The notes: generated from the letters alone by a model not told the origin. Positions 7,797 to 17,084 are shown, counted from the first letter of the stretch. The stretch is 32,199 bases of DNA from an uncultured Clostridium sp. (GCA_900540335.1 UQFC01000027.1:1-32199); one strand, 5' to 3'. Numbers and translations: made by a program.

Positions 7797-8450
7797 CTAT
7801 TCGCCAAACACAGCCCTGTAATCTGCCTGGAATTTGGCAATTCCCGCATCTGTCAGCGGATGGTGAATCATCTGCATAAGAACCTTGTAGGGCACTGTGG
7901 CAATATCTGCTCCGGCTTTTGCACAGTCGATCACATGGATGGGATTGCGGATGCTTGCAGCAATCACCTGGGTATCCAGATTGTGAACCATGAAAATCTC
8001 CGTAATATCTTCGATCAGCCCGATTCCCGGTGTGGAAATATCATCCAGACGTCCCAGGAAAGGAGAAACATAGGCTGCGCCTGCTCTTGCTGCCAGAAGT
8101 GCCTGCGCTGCTGTAAAAATCAGAGTCACATTGGTTTTTATTCCCTCAGCACTTAAAATTTTCACAGCCTTTAAGCCCTCTGCGGTCATGGGAATTTTTA
8201 CAACCATATTGGGATGGATTGCGGCAATTTCCCGGCCTTCCTTCACCATTCCCTCTGCATCCTCTGTTGTTGCCTTTACCTCTCCGCTGATCGGGCCGTT
8301 CACAATGGAGGCAATCTCCTGAATCACCTGATGAAAATCCCGCCCCTCCTTTGCAATCAGAGAAGGGTTCGTGGTAACTCCGCAGATAATCCCCATGTCA
8401 TTCGCTTTTCTGATCTCATCTACATTTGCTGTATCTACAAAAAACCTCAT
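7797..8450 (-). CDS. fsa: Fructose-6-phosphate aldolase/TalC-type transaldolase
   Basis: The 217-residue protein is a short transaldolase-family (TalC/FSA) enzyme forming a Schiff base with Lys85 (NMVVKIPMT), the same number as in E. coli FSA. Other conserved blocks are GVTTNPSLIAKEG (24-36), KTNVTLIFTAAQA and SPFLGRLDD. These small enzymes act either as fructose-6-phosphate aldolase or as true transaldolase in the pentose phosphate pathway, and the two are hard to tell apart from sequence. The gene is first in a two-gene operon with the Cof phosphatase and has a clear promoter. Confidence 0.92.
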   Translation of the reverse strand: MRFFVDTANVDEIRKANDMGIICGVTTNPSLIAKEGRDFHQVIQEIASIVNGPISGEVKATTEDAEGMVKEGREIAAIHPNMVVKIPMTAEGLKAVKILSAEGIKTNVTLIFTAAQALLAARAGAAYVSPFLGRLDDISTPGIGLIEDITEIFMVHNLDTQVIAASIRNPIHVIDCAKAGADIATVPYKVLMQMIHHPLTDAGIAKFQADYRAVFGE

Positions 8451-8509
8451 GTCTTTTCCTCCCTCGCGTTCCTGTATTCAGCATCACTTTTCCGCTTTAC
8501 TGTAGAAAC

Positions 8510-8538
8510 ATCATAGCACAGCTTATACCTGTATGCAA
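8510..8538 (-). promoter_or_regulatory. Sigma-A type promoter of fsa
   Basis: The minus strand reads TTGCAT (8538-8533), 17 bases, then TATGAT (8515-8510), about 60 bases before the ATG. Confidence 0.7.
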
Positions 8539-8564
8539 ACAGATTCTTTCACGAATTTGTCCCA

Positions 8565-8595
8565 CAAAAAAGAAGATACTGCTTTACACAGTACC
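8565..8595 (-). terminator. Intrinsic terminator after the Na/Pi cotransporter
   Basis: On minus, GGTACTG and CAGTATC form a 7-base stem (one G-U pair) with a 7-nt loop, followed by TTCTTTTTTG. The stop codon lies in the loop. Confidence 0.75.
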
Positions 8596-10290
8596 TTCCT
8601 CCTTATGCATCGCTTCCAGATTCACAAAAATCACATCATCCAGAGCCTCTTCGGCTATGCTGACACAGTTGTCTGCAATTCGATCCAGATTATATAAAAG
8701 ATTGGAAAAGTCCTCCATCATAGAGGAATCGCAGACATTTTTCTTTACTCTGGCCATGTGGGCCTTTGTAAACTGCTTCTGCGCCTTTCTCATTTTATTT
8801 TTTCCGCGGCTTACCTTCCGGGCCGCCTCCCAGTCTCCTGTGCGGACTGCAGCCATTGCGTTTTCAAACAGAAAGCTGAGAATGGCAAAGCAGTTTTTCA
8901 GCTCTCCCACTGCCTCATCAGACATCTGGCGGTTTTCCGCCTGTACCTTTTCCACAATCTGCAGAATATCGCCGCACCGCTCAGTAATACGTTCCAGATT
9001 ATTGGATACAGACAAAAGACCTGCTGTTTTTTCTGCCTGTACCTCTGTCATGGAACCGCTGGACAGCATTTTCGTCAGATACTGGGAAATGTATTTCTGA
9101 AGACGTTCCAGAGCGCTGCAGGAAGCTGCAAACTCCACCCGCGCCTCCTTCCGGTTCGTTCCTGTAAGGGATTCTTTGGCCTGATCCAGCATTTCATCTG
9201 CCAGCTCCGCTCCCCGGCTCAGCTCCTGAGAAACAAGATACATGGCTGCCACCGGCTGTCCGATAACCTTCTCGTCCAGAAATTTCGCCTGAAATACCTG
9301 ATTTTCGTTCTGATCCTCGCCCGGAATAATGAGCTTAACAATTTTTACCATAATGGAAATCAGGGGAAGCCATACCAGGGTACATGCAATATTAAAGGTC
9401 GTATGGGCATTTGCAATCTGTCTGGAAATAACCGCCACCTCCGGTCCCTTGGGAGAAATCATCTGCACAAAGGCCGTCAAAACGGGAATCATAAACAGGA
9501 ACACAATGCTTCCTGTAATATTAAATACACTGTGGGCCACTGCCGTCCGCTTTGCATTTTTAGACTGTCCGATAGATGCAAGAAGCGCTGTAATGGTTGT
9601 ACCGATGTTGTCACCTAAAAGAATCGGAATTGCACCGGCCAGACCAATCACACTGCTGACACCGTCCGGCCCGGCCTGGGATGCAAAGTTCTGAAGCACT
9701 GCAATCGTTGCAGAGCTGGACTGAACCACCAGGGTCATCAGAAGTCCCACCAGTACTCCCAGCACAGGAACCTGGGACACCTTTCCAATAAGATTGATAA
9801 AGAAGGGACTTCCGGCCAGAGGCTTCATCACACTTCCCATAATCTCAATTCCCTCAAACAGCAGTCCGAAAGAAAAAATCACAAGACCGATATTTTTCAG
9901 CTTTTCTGATTTTCCTGCAAAATTCATCAGAAATCCAATGAAAATAATGGGATAAATATAATCGCTGATCTGGAATGCCAGCAGCTGGGCTGTCATCGTC
10001 GTACCAACGTTTGCTCCAAAAATAACTGAAATCGCCTGAGGCAGATTCATCAGCCCCGCGCTTACAAAACCGATTGCCATAACTGTTGTGGCAGAGCTGG
10101 ACTGCAGCACAGCCGTTACCAGTGCTCCGGCCAGCGCTCCCATTACAGGATTCTTCGTCAAAAAGCTTAAAATGCTTTTCATTTTCTCCCCGGCTGCCTT
10201 CTGCAGGGCATCACTCATGCTGTTCATGCCATACAAAAACAGGGCAAGCCCTCCGGCCATACCAAATGCCACTTCCATGGTTCCATTCAT
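8584..10290 (-). CDS. Na+/phosphate cotransporter with PhoU-like domain
   Basis: The 568-residue membrane protein belongs to the NptA/YjbB Na+/Pi cotransporter family. It has the family's inverted duplication with two QSSSAT signatures (63-68 and 190-195), each followed by a GANVGTT or GDNIGTT block. About eight hydrophobic segments lie between residues 5 and 325. From about 340 on, the chain becomes a soluble, helical PhoU-like domain seen in many relatives. The likely role is sodium-coupled phosphate movement across the cytoplasmic membrane; uptake or export cannot be decided. It stands alone, ending in its own terminator. A hairpin (CGTGTT/AACACG, near 10353-10370) lies in the leader. Confidence 0.93.
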   Translation of the reverse strand: MNGTMEVAFGMAGGLALFLYGMNSMSDALQKAAGEKMKSILSFLTKNPVMGALAGALVTAVLQSSSATTVMAIGFVSAGLMNLPQAISVIFGANVGTTMTAQLLAFQISDYIYPIIFIGFLMNFAGKSEKLKNIGLVIFSFGLLFEGIEIMGSVMKPLAGSPFFINLIGKVSQVPVLGVLVGLLMTLVVQSSSATIAVLQNFASQAGPDGVSSVIGLAGAIPILLGDNIGTTITALLASIGQSKNAKRTAVAHSVFNITGSIVFLFMIPVLTAFVQMISPKGPEVAVISRQIANAHTTFNIACTLVWLPLISIMVKIVKLIIPGEDQNENQVFQAKFLDEKVIGQPVAAMYLVSQELSRGAELADEMLDQAKESLTGTNRKEARVEFAASCSALERLQKYISQYLTKMLSSGSMTEVQAEKTAGLLSVSNNLERITERCGDILQIVEKVQAENRQMSDEAVGELKNCFAILSFLFENAMAAVRTGDWEAARKVSRGKNKMRKAQKQFTKAHMARVKKNVCDSSMMEDFSNLLYNLDRIADNCVSIAEEALDDVIFVNLEAMHKEEGTV

Positions 10291-10511
10291 CCTCTCTTTT
10301 CCTCCGTATGCGGGATCCTCCCGCCCCTTTTCTTTTCTTCATTCTTTTCCGCGTGTTTCCTTAACACGGTTTTCATCATATCATAATGACATTTTTACTT
10401 TCTACCTCACCATTTAAAATCTACGTTAAATCTATGTAAAATCGCACTCCGTTTTCCCTCTTCCGGACAGCTTCTGTAAATTTTTCTGACCGGACAGACA
10501 CCTTCTTCCGG

Positions 10512-10536
10512 TTTCCTGATACATTGTATTAGGAAA
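10512..10536. promoter_or_regulatory. 25-bp palindrome upstream of the solute-binding protein gene
   Basis: The arms TTTCCTGATACA (10512-10523) and TGTATTAGGAAA (10525-10536) match at 11 of 12 positions around a single central base. The palindrome lies just before the AGGAGG of the lipoprotein gene. No convincing -10/-35 pair was found there, so it may overlap the promoter or sit in the leader. It looks like a dimeric repressor operator. Confidence 0.6.
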
Positions 10537-10554
10537 TCTTCTCTCAGGAGGAAT

Positions 10555-11565
10555 ATGATGAAAAAATTTTCCCAGTATCTTTTTTGGGCAGCTTCCCTGT
10601 GCGCCGCTGTCAGCCTTTCCGGCTGCTCCGGAAAAAGTAAAACCGGTCTGACCCCTGTTACCTTGAATGAAGTTGCTCATTCTGTTTTTTATGCCCCTCA
10701 GTATGCGGCCATTGAGCTGGGATATTTTACAGAAGAAGGACTTGACCTGACTCTTGTTAACGGAGCAGGAGCGGATAAGGTTATGACAGCCCTTTTGTCC
10801 GGCGATGCTGATATTGGATTTATGGGCTCCGAAGCCAGTATTTATACCTTTGCCCAGGATGCGCCTGACTATGCTGTCAATTTTGCCCAGCTGACACAGA
10901 GAGCCGGAAATTTTCTTGTAGCAAGACAGCCGGATCCTTCTTTTTCCTGGCAGAAGCTGAAAGGAAAAACAGTTCTGGGCGGAAGAGCCGGCGGAATGCC
11001 GCAGATGGTTTTTGAATATATTCTGAAGAAAAACGGCATTGATCCCAGGACAGATCTCACCATTGACCAGAGTATCCAGTTTGGCCTTACCGCCCCTGCC
11101 TTTGCCGGAAATACCAGTGACTATACGGTTGAGTTTGAACCCTTTGCCACAGGTCTGGAGCTGGAGGGAAAGGGCTATGTGGTTGCCTCCCTCGGTACAG
11201 ATTCCGGCTATGTTCCCTACACTGCCTACTGTGCCAGAAAAAGCTATCTGGATGCCCATCCTGACATCATTCAGAAATTCACCAATGCACTTCAAAAAGG
11301 AATGCAGTATGTAAATACCCATTCACCGGAAGAAATTGCCAAAACCATCCAGCCCCAGTTTCAGGAAACGCCGCTGGAAAACATTACTGCTATTGTTGAA
11401 CGATATAAAGCCCAGGATACCTGGAAAGACGATTTGATTTTTGAAAAAAGCAGCTTTGAACTGCTGCAGAATATTCTGGAGGAAGCGGGCGAGCTGACCA
11501 CCCGGGTTCCCTACGAAAAGCTGGTGACAACAGAATTTGCAGAAAAAGCAAAGGAAGCCTCCTGA
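10555..11565 (+). CDS. ABC transporter solute-binding lipoprotein (NMT1/SsuA type)
   Basis: The 336-residue protein has a lipoprotein signal peptide (KK, hydrophobic core, lipobox LSGC with Cys24). It is then a type 2 periplasmic-binding fold of the NMT1/THI5/SsuA group, shown by VFYAPQYAAIELGYFTEEGLDL (about 42-63), ALLSGDADIGFMGSEA and a later hinge region. This group binds pyrimidine precursors of thiamine, sulfonates, nitrate or similar small ligands; the ligand cannot be chosen here. The start follows AGGAGG (ATG at 10555, or the next ATG). No permease or ATPase gene is adjacent, so it must work with a system elsewhere or is an orphan. The upstream palindrome suggests repression. Confidence 0.9.
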   Translation: MMKKFSQYLFWAASLCAAVSLSGCSGKSKTGLTPVTLNEVAHSVFYAPQYAAIELGYFTEEGLDLTLVNGAGADKVMTALLSGDADIGFMGSEASIYTFAQDAPDYAVNFAQLTQRAGNFLVARQPDPSFSWQKLKGKTVLGGRAGGMPQMVFEYILKKNGIDPRTDLTIDQSIQFGLTAPAFAGNTSDYTVEFEPFATGLELEGKGYVVASLGTDSGYVPYTAYCARKSYLDAHPDIIQKFTNALQKGMQYVNTHSPEEIAKTIQPQFQETPLENITAIVERYKAQDTWKDDLIFEKSSFELLQNILEEAGELTTRVPYEKLVTTEFAEKAKEAS

Positions 11566-11579
11566 TTTCCGGCTTCCTT
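11551..11579. terminator. Shared convergent terminator
   Basis: A perfect 9-base stem, AAGGAAGCC (11551-11559) with GGCTTCCTT (11571-11579), lies between convergent genes. On minus it is followed by TGCTTTTTC and so can end the rluF-maf operon. On plus the T-run is weak. Confidence 0.6.
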
Positions 11580-11598
11580 AAAGATTACTGTCTTCTTT

Positions 11599-12192
11599 TT
11601 AAAACGTAATTCCCCGCTTTCCAAGCTCCTGGCACACCCGCCCCACAGGGAGTCCCACTACATTATTGTAGTCACCGGAAATGCCCTTCACATAAGCGGC
11701 AAATTTCCCCTGTATGCCGTAGGCCCCTGCCTTGTCCATGGGCTCTCCTGTGTCCACATAGGCTTCCGCCTGTCTCTCCGTCATGGGGAAAACAAACACC
11801 TCTGTCTCTTCATAAAAGGTAATCACAGAGCTGGTTTTCTGTGAAGAAAATTCTTCGCAGAAAACCAGGGTTACTCCTGTATAAACCTGATGACTCCGGC
11901 CCTGAAGAAGCTTTATCATGCGGACTGCGTCCTCCCGATTCTTCGGCTTTCCCAGGATTTTTCCATCAGCCGCCACCACCGTATCAGCTCCCAGCACAAT
12001 CACCGGTTCACCTCTGTGAAGTCCTGCAACATCCTCCGCTTTCTGCCGGGACAGCTCCATAACCACCTCTCCCGGACTCGTACTTGTAATTACCTCCTCC
12101 ACATGGCTGGGCTCTACCGCCGGTTCTATTCCTACCTGCCGGAGAAGCTCCAGTCTTCTCGGGGAGGCAGATGCCAGAATCATCTGTTCCAT
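11599..12192 (-). CDS. maf: Maf nucleotide pyrophosphatase
   Basis: The 197-residue protein is a Maf/YhdE-type nucleoside triphosphate pyrophosphatase, which hydrolyses dTTP, UTP or modified nucleotides and affects septation when overproduced. It has the ASASPRR motif (7-13), GADTVV (68-73) with the catalytic Asp, and GKPKNREDAV. The late GEPMDKAGAYGIQG block is followed by YNNVVGLP. It is the last gene of the rluF operon, starting 23 bases after fbp. Length and motifs are normal. Confidence 0.95.
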   Translation of the reverse strand: MEQMILASASPRRLELLRQVGIEPAVEPSHVEEVITSTSPGEVVMELSRQKAEDVAGLHRGEPVIVLGADTVVAADGKILGKPKNREDAVRMIKLLQGRSHQVYTGVTLVFCEEFSSQKTSSVITFYEETEVFVFPMTERQAEAYVDTGEPMDKAGAYGIQGKFAAYVKGISGDYNNVVGLPVGRVCQELGKRGITF

Positions 12193-12215
12193 GATTATTT
12201 CCTCTTTTCCATTTG

Positions 12216-14177
12216 TTATTTTTTCCGGATCCGCTCCGCCAAAGCACCTGTCCGGTATGCCTCCAGAAGCTTCTCCAGATCCGCAATATTTTCCTTTAGA
12301 ATCTTTCCCACATCCGTATCGCCTACCAGCTTTCTTTTCTCCACACGCTTCACCACAATGGTTTCTGAATGGATGTCGCTTCCCTTTTCAATCGCCGCCT
12401 CTGTAGATTCAAAGGGATCATGAGCTGCCAGAATCAGACCGTAGGAATTGTAAATCAGCGTATATCCGGCAATTCCTGTTTCTTTTTGATAGGCTCTGGA
12501 AAATCCTCCGTCAATAACCAGCACCTTGCCCCCGCATTTGACGGGATTCTCGCCATTTTTCGATTTTACAGGAACATGACCATTGATAATATGTCCTGTT
12601 TCCGGTGACAGTCCGAATTCCTCCAGAATCCGGTTCACCACCTTTTCATCCTCCAGAAAATGATAGTAGGGATTTTTCTTTTCCTGATGGGTTTCCTTTT
12701 CTGCCAGAAAATACCGTTCAAAGGTAGCCATCTTATCTTTTCCAAACAGAGGGGAATCCCGGTGAAGCCAGATATACCACATCAGATCCCGTCCGTTTTC
12801 CCGTTCTGCCGGATCTACTGCCACAAAGCCCTTTCGGATATACCCGTCCAACACCTCATAAAGCTGTTTTCCCTTGTACCGGCCTCCGCAGACAGTCACT
12901 GTTTTTAAGGTTCCGTCTTCATTTAACGGAACACAGCCGTGGTACAACAGGTTGCCGTTGTATACCTTATACAGGCTTCCCCTGGACAGCAAAAACCGGA
13001 TGTGCCGCTGAAGCCGCTCACAGTTTAAGAAGGCTCTCTCCAGCCGTTCCATAATATCTGCCTCTTCTGCCGTCATAGCATACGGATCCGCCGGATCGAT
13101 CGTGGGAAAATTCGTATCCAGAAGCGGATATTCCTTTCCGTCCAGAGAGATCGTTCCTTTTTCATAATCAATCCGGTGAAGAAGGTTGCGATCCTCCAGT
13201 TCCATTTCCGGATGGGCTTTGATAATCTGTCCCTCCACCTTAAACTGAATAATGGAAATGGCCTTATGCATTTTCAGATCCGCTTCCATCTCCTTGGCGT
13301 TGTATATTCCGCCGCCCTTCAGCTTAAAGCAGGTACAGGGATCCTCCCGGTATGTATTCACTGCAAAGGTTGCCAGAGGAAGAAGATTGATTCCGTAACC
13401 GTCCTCCAGAATGTCAAGATTTCCGTAACGGGCGCAGATGCGAATCACATTGGCAATGCACCCTCTCTGCCCTGCTGCCGCCCCCATCCACAGGATATCA
13501 TGGTTTCCCCACTGAATATCCACGGAATGATGGGCCATCAACTCATCCATAATCAGATGCGGCCCCGGTCCCCGATCGTAAATATCTCCCAGAATATGCA
13601 GATGATCCACAACCAGCCTCTGAATCAGGCGGCAGAGAGCAATGATACACTCCTCCACCCGGCCTACCCGGATAATGGTCTGAACAATGGCATTGTAATA
13701 GGATTCCTTATCCGGCACATTGACCTTTTCCGTAATCAGCTCTTCAATCACATAGGCAAATTCCGGAGGCAGAGCCTTTCTCACCTTGGACCGGGTATAT
13801 TTGCTGGCAGACTGCTTGCAGACTTCGATCAGGCGGTACATGGTAATCCTGTACCAGTCCTCCCGATTGGAAACCTTCTCCAGAATCTGATTCATTTTCT
13901 CTCTGGGATAATAAATCAGGGTTGCCAGCTCCTGCTTGTCTTCCATACACAGAGTATTCCCGAAAATCTCATTGACCTTGCGGCGGACGGAACCGGAGCC
14001 GTTTTTCATTACATGGGAAAACGCTTCGTATTCTCCGTGAATATCCGTCAGAAAGTGCTCCGTTCCCTTGGGAAGATTCAAAATAGCCTCCAGGTTAATC
14101 ACCTCTGTCGATGCCTCTGCAATCGTGGGATACAGATCCGAAAGCCGTTCCAGATATCTGACATTTAAATCGCGCAA
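12216..14177 (-). CDS. fbp: Class III fructose-1,6-bisphosphatase
   Basis: The 653-residue enzyme is the Firmicutes-type (class III) FBPase that removes the 1-phosphate of fructose 1,6-bisphosphate in gluconeogenesis. It carries a calcineurin-like metal centre: TDIHGEYEAF (44-53), GDIYDRGPGPH (197-207) and WGNHD (223-227). The start is taken as TTG at 14177, because AAAGGAGG lies seven bases upstream and the N-terminus then aligns with the family. A GTG at 14195 overlaps the metA stop but has no proper ribosome site. It lies fourth in the rluF-ligA-metA-fbp-maf operon. Confidence 0.95.
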   Translation of the reverse strand: MRDLNVRYLERLSDLYPTIAEASTEVINLEAILNLPKGTEHFLTDIHGEYEAFSHVMKNGSGSVRRKVNEIFGNTLCMEDKQELATLIYYPREKMNQILEKVSNREDWYRITMYRLIEVCKQSASKYTRSKVRKALPPEFAYVIEELITEKVNVPDKESYYNAIVQTIIRVGRVEECIIALCRLIQRLVVDHLHILGDIYDRGPGPHLIMDELMAHHSVDIQWGNHDILWMGAAAGQRGCIANVIRICARYGNLDILEDGYGINLLPLATFAVNTYREDPCTCFKLKGGGIYNAKEMEADLKMHKAISIIQFKVEGQIIKAHPEMELEDRNLLHRIDYEKGTISLDGKEYPLLDTNFPTIDPADPYAMTAEEADIMERLERAFLNCERLQRHIRFLLSRGSLYKVYNGNLLYHGCVPLNEDGTLKTVTVCGGRYKGKQLYEVLDGYIRKGFVAVDPAERENGRDLMWYIWLHRDSPLFGKDKMATFERYFLAEKETHQEKKNPYYHFLEDEKVVNRILEEFGLSPETGHIINGHVPVKSKNGENPVKCGGKVLVIDGGFSRAYQKETGIAGYTLIYNSYGLILAAHDPFESTEAAIEKGSDIHSETIVVKRVEKRKLVGDTDVGKILKENIADLEKLLEAYRTGALAERIRKK

Positions 14178-14191
14178 CAGGATTCCTCCTT

Positions 14192-15109
14192 TCACTCCTC
14201 CTCTGTAAGGATATAAGGTGTCGTCTGGTATACATAATAGTTCAGCCAGTTGGCATAAACCGTGTTGGAAAGATTTCTCCAGGTCAGGATCGGTCTGTTT
14301 TCCGGATTATCGTCCGGATAATAGTGGCAGGGCAGCTCCGGATTCAGCCCTCTTCCCTGATCCCGGTGAAATTCATTGTTCAGTGTCATCCGGTCATACT
14401 CCGGATGTCCCTGAATAAAAATTCTGCTTCCATCCTCATTCACCACAAGAAGCACTCCGGCCTCCTCTGATTCTGCCAGAATATTCAGCTCCTCATGTTT
14501 CCGGATATCCTCACTGCGAACCTCCGTATAACGGGAATGGGGGCACATCACATAATCGTCCAGCCCTCTCACCAGAGGAACCTTGTGGTGGAGAACCTTG
14601 TGACTGTATACGCCGTTAAGCTTCTTCTCCCTGGAATATTTGGGAATTCCGTAATGGAAATACAGTCCGGCCTGGGCTCCCCAGCAGATGTGAAGGGTGG
14701 AATGTACATGGGTGGTGCTCCAGTTCATAATGGCCTTCAGCTCCTCCCAGTAATCTACATCTTCAAATTCCATGTGCTCCACCGGAGCGCCGGTAATAAT
14801 CATACCGTCATATTTATGTTTTCGAATATCCTCAAAATGCACATAAAATTTATTAATATGGCTGGCTGAGGTATTCTTGGACACATAGGTGGAAAGCATC
14901 AGAAAGGTACAGTCCACCTGAAGAGGAGTATTCGACAGGGCTCTTAAAATCTGCAGCTCTGTTTCCTCCTTCATGGGCATTAAATTCAGAATTACCAGCT
15001 GAAGCGGACGGATATCCTGGCTCAGCGCCCTTTTTTCATCCATGACGAAAATATTTTCCGACTCCAGAATGGCTCTGGCCGGCAGTTCATTTTGTACTTT
15101 AATGGGCAT
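14192..15109 (-). CDS. metAA: Homoserine O-acetyltransferase (MetA family)
   Basis: The 305-residue enzyme acylates homoserine in the first committed step of methionine synthesis. The catalytic set is Cys142 (HICWGAQAG), His235 and Glu237 (QGHPEYDR), with the exact numbering of characterised MetA proteins. Residue 111 is Glu (GAPVEHMEFEDVDYWEEL). In the family Glu111 goes with acetyl-CoA and Gly111 with succinyl-CoA, so acetyl-CoA is the predicted donor. The start overlaps the end of ligA by 11 bases. No S-box or T-box riboswitch was seen, since it lies inside an operon. Confidence 0.94.
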   Translation of the reverse strand: MPIKVQNELPARAILESENIFVMDEKRALSQDIRPLQLVILNLMPMKEETELQILRALSNTPLQVDCTFLMLSTYVSKNTSASHINKFYVHFEDIRKHKYDGMIITGAPVEHMEFEDVDYWEELKAIMNWSTTHVHSTLHICWGAQAGLYFHYGIPKYSREKKLNGVYSHKVLHHKVPLVRGLDDYVMCPHSRYTEVRSEDIRKHEELNILAESEEAGVLLVVNEDGSRIFIQGHPEYDRMTLNNEFHRDQGRGLNPELPCHYYPDDNPENRPILTWRNLSNTVYANWLNYYVYQTTPYILTEEE

Positions 15110-17084
15110 TTTCTGTTCCTCCGATCATATTCAGGAAATCCTCTTCTGAAATGACGGGAATTCCCAGTTCTCTTGCCTTTTTATTTTTTGAAGAATTGGA
15201 TGTGACATCGTTGTTAATCAGATACGAGGTTTTTGACGTCACGGAACCGGTTGCCTTTCCACCCAGACGCTCAATCTCCTCCTGGAGCGCTTTCCGGTTG
15301 GCAAAATGCTCTACCGTTCCAGTAATAACAAACACCTTTCCTTCCAAAACTGCCTCTCCCTGATTTCCTGACTCCTGCTCTATGGTCAGCTCCTCTAAAA
15401 GGCTGTCCACAAGCCGGTTGTTTTTCTCATTCCGGAAATAAGAAATCCACGCATCAGCCAGAACCTCTCCGATTCCGTCCACTGCCGTCAGGGCCTCTTT
15501 GTCTGCAGACCGCATGGCTGCAAAATCATAGTGGAATTCCCGGCACAGCATTTTTGCATTTGTAAGGCCGATTCCTGTAATTCCCAATCCGTAAATCACC
15601 CGGGGAAGTGTTGTATCAGAAGCCTTTTTCACCGCTGCCGTCAGATTGTCATAGGACTTCTGTCCAAAGCCCTCCATGGAAACAATGGCCTCCTGATGGC
15701 GATCCAGATGAAAAATATCTGCATAGGTGTGAATAAAGCCTGCAGCAATAAACCGTTCCAGAGTTGCCTCGGAAAGTCCGTCAATATTTAAGGCATCTCT
15801 GCTGACCAGAAGGGCAAAGCTCTTTACTTTTTTGGCCTGACAGTCCGGATTGGTGCAGTAAAGGGCCTTCACATCCTTAACCTGGCGAATCTGTGTTTCC
15901 CCGCCGCAGACAGGACAGTGGCCGGGAATCGAAACCGTACCGCTGCGCGTCAGATTTTCCGCAATCTGAGGGATAATCATATTGGCCTTGTAAACCGTAA
16001 TCACATCTCCCTCTCCCAGCTCCAGAGCCTCCATAATACTGATGTTGTGAACACTGGCTCTGCTGACTGTGGTTCCCTCCAGCTCCACCGGTTCAAAAAT
16101 CGCCACGGGATTAATAAGACCTGTGCGGGAAGCGCTCCACTCAATTTCCTTTAAATGGGTTTCTCTGATTTCATCCGCCCATTTAAATGCAATGGAATTG
16201 CGGGGGAATTTTGCCGTCCGTCCAAGGGAATCCCCATAGGCAATATCATCCATCAGAAGCACCAGTCCGTCAGAGGGAATGTCATAGGTCTGGATTTTTT
16301 CTGCAAATCGAGAAACTGCTTCCGGAAGATTCTCCCTCTCCACCTCCTGATACTCCACAACATCAAAGCCCTGGTTCTTCAGCCACTGGAACTGCTGCTT
16401 CCGGGAATTTCCGAAATCCACGCCGTCAGCCCGTACCAGCATAAATGCCTCAAAGTGAACGTTTCTCTGTGCCGTAATCTGATTATTCAGCTGGCGCACA
16501 GACCCGCTGCACAGATTCCGCGGATTTTTATACCGTGCGTCCACATCCTCGATCTCTTCGTTGATCCGCGCAAAATCCGAATATTTAATCACTGCCTCGC
16601 CTCGTAAAATCAGGGTTCCCTGATAGGAAATCCGCAAAGGAACATTGGCAAACACACGGGCGTTTCCCGTAATTACCTCCCCAATTTCCCCGTTTCCTCT
16701 GGTAACGGCCTTGACAAGTTCTCCTCCCTCATAGGTCAGCACAATGGTCAAACCGTCCAGCTTCCAGGACAACAGCCCTTTCTGGCTGCCCAGCCACTCC
16801 TGAAGTGCTCCAACATCCTTTGTTTTATCCAAAGACAGCATCGGAGCCTCATGCTCCTCCTTGGGAAGCTCGCTTAATACCTCGTAGCCTACCTTCTGCG
16901 TAGGGCTTCCTGCCATCACCACCCCTGTTTCCTTTTCCAGCTCCAGCAGCTCATCATACATACTGTCATACCGGAAATTGCTCATAATCTCCCGGCTTTC
17001 CTGATAATAGGCCTTTGCCGCTTCCGACAAAACGGCAATCAGCTCCTTCATCCGGGAAAGCCTTCTATCCTGATTCTGTTCCAT
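15099..17084 (-). CDS. ligA: NAD-dependent DNA ligase LigA
   Basis: The 661-residue enzyme seals nicks in DNA using NAD. The adenylated Lys108 is in WKLDGLT, after PMLSLDKT. A zinc finger uses Cys390, 393, 410 and 415. Helix-hairpin-helix repeats follow (DALNIDGLSEATLERF, GLGITGIGLTNA), and a BRCT domain covers 581-655. Some core motifs are atypical: TRGNG (128-132) replaces the usual TRGDG, and GEVITGN replaces GEDVT-N. I recall the same changes in other Lachnospiraceae ligases, so this is probably a lineage variant. It starts three bases after rluF and overlaps metA. Confidence 0.93.
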   Translation of the reverse strand: MEQNQDRRLSRMKELIAVLSEAAKAYYQESREIMSNFRYDSMYDELLELEKETGVVMAGSPTQKVGYEVLSELPKEEHEAPMLSLDKTKDVGALQEWLGSQKGLLSWKLDGLTIVLTYEGGELVKAVTRGNGEIGEVITGNARVFANVPLRISYQGTLILRGEAVIKYSDFARINEEIEDVDARYKNPRNLCSGSVRQLNNQITAQRNVHFEAFMLVRADGVDFGNSRKQQFQWLKNQGFDVVEYQEVERENLPEAVSRFAEKIQTYDIPSDGLVLLMDDIAYGDSLGRTAKFPRNSIAFKWADEIRETHLKEIEWSASRTGLINPVAIFEPVELEGTTVSRASVHNISIMEALELGEGDVITVYKANMIIPQIAENLTRSGTVSIPGHCPVCGGETQIRQVKDVKALYCTNPDCQAKKVKSFALLVSRDALNIDGLSEATLERFIAAGFIHTYADIFHLDRHQEAIVSMEGFGQKSYDNLTAAVKKASDTTLPRVIYGLGITGIGLTNAKMLCREFHYDFAAMRSADKEALTAVDGIGEVLADAWISYFRNEKNNRLVDSLLEELTIEQESGNQGEAVLEGKVFVITGTVEHFANRKALQEEIERLGGKATGSVTSKTSYLINNDVTSNSSKNKKARELGIPVISEEDFLNMIGGTENAH

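Noticed and set aside
13176..14168. Long plus-strand frame opposite fbp (330 codons)
   Set aside because: It is a mirror of a strongly conserved gene on the other strand and has no family-like features.
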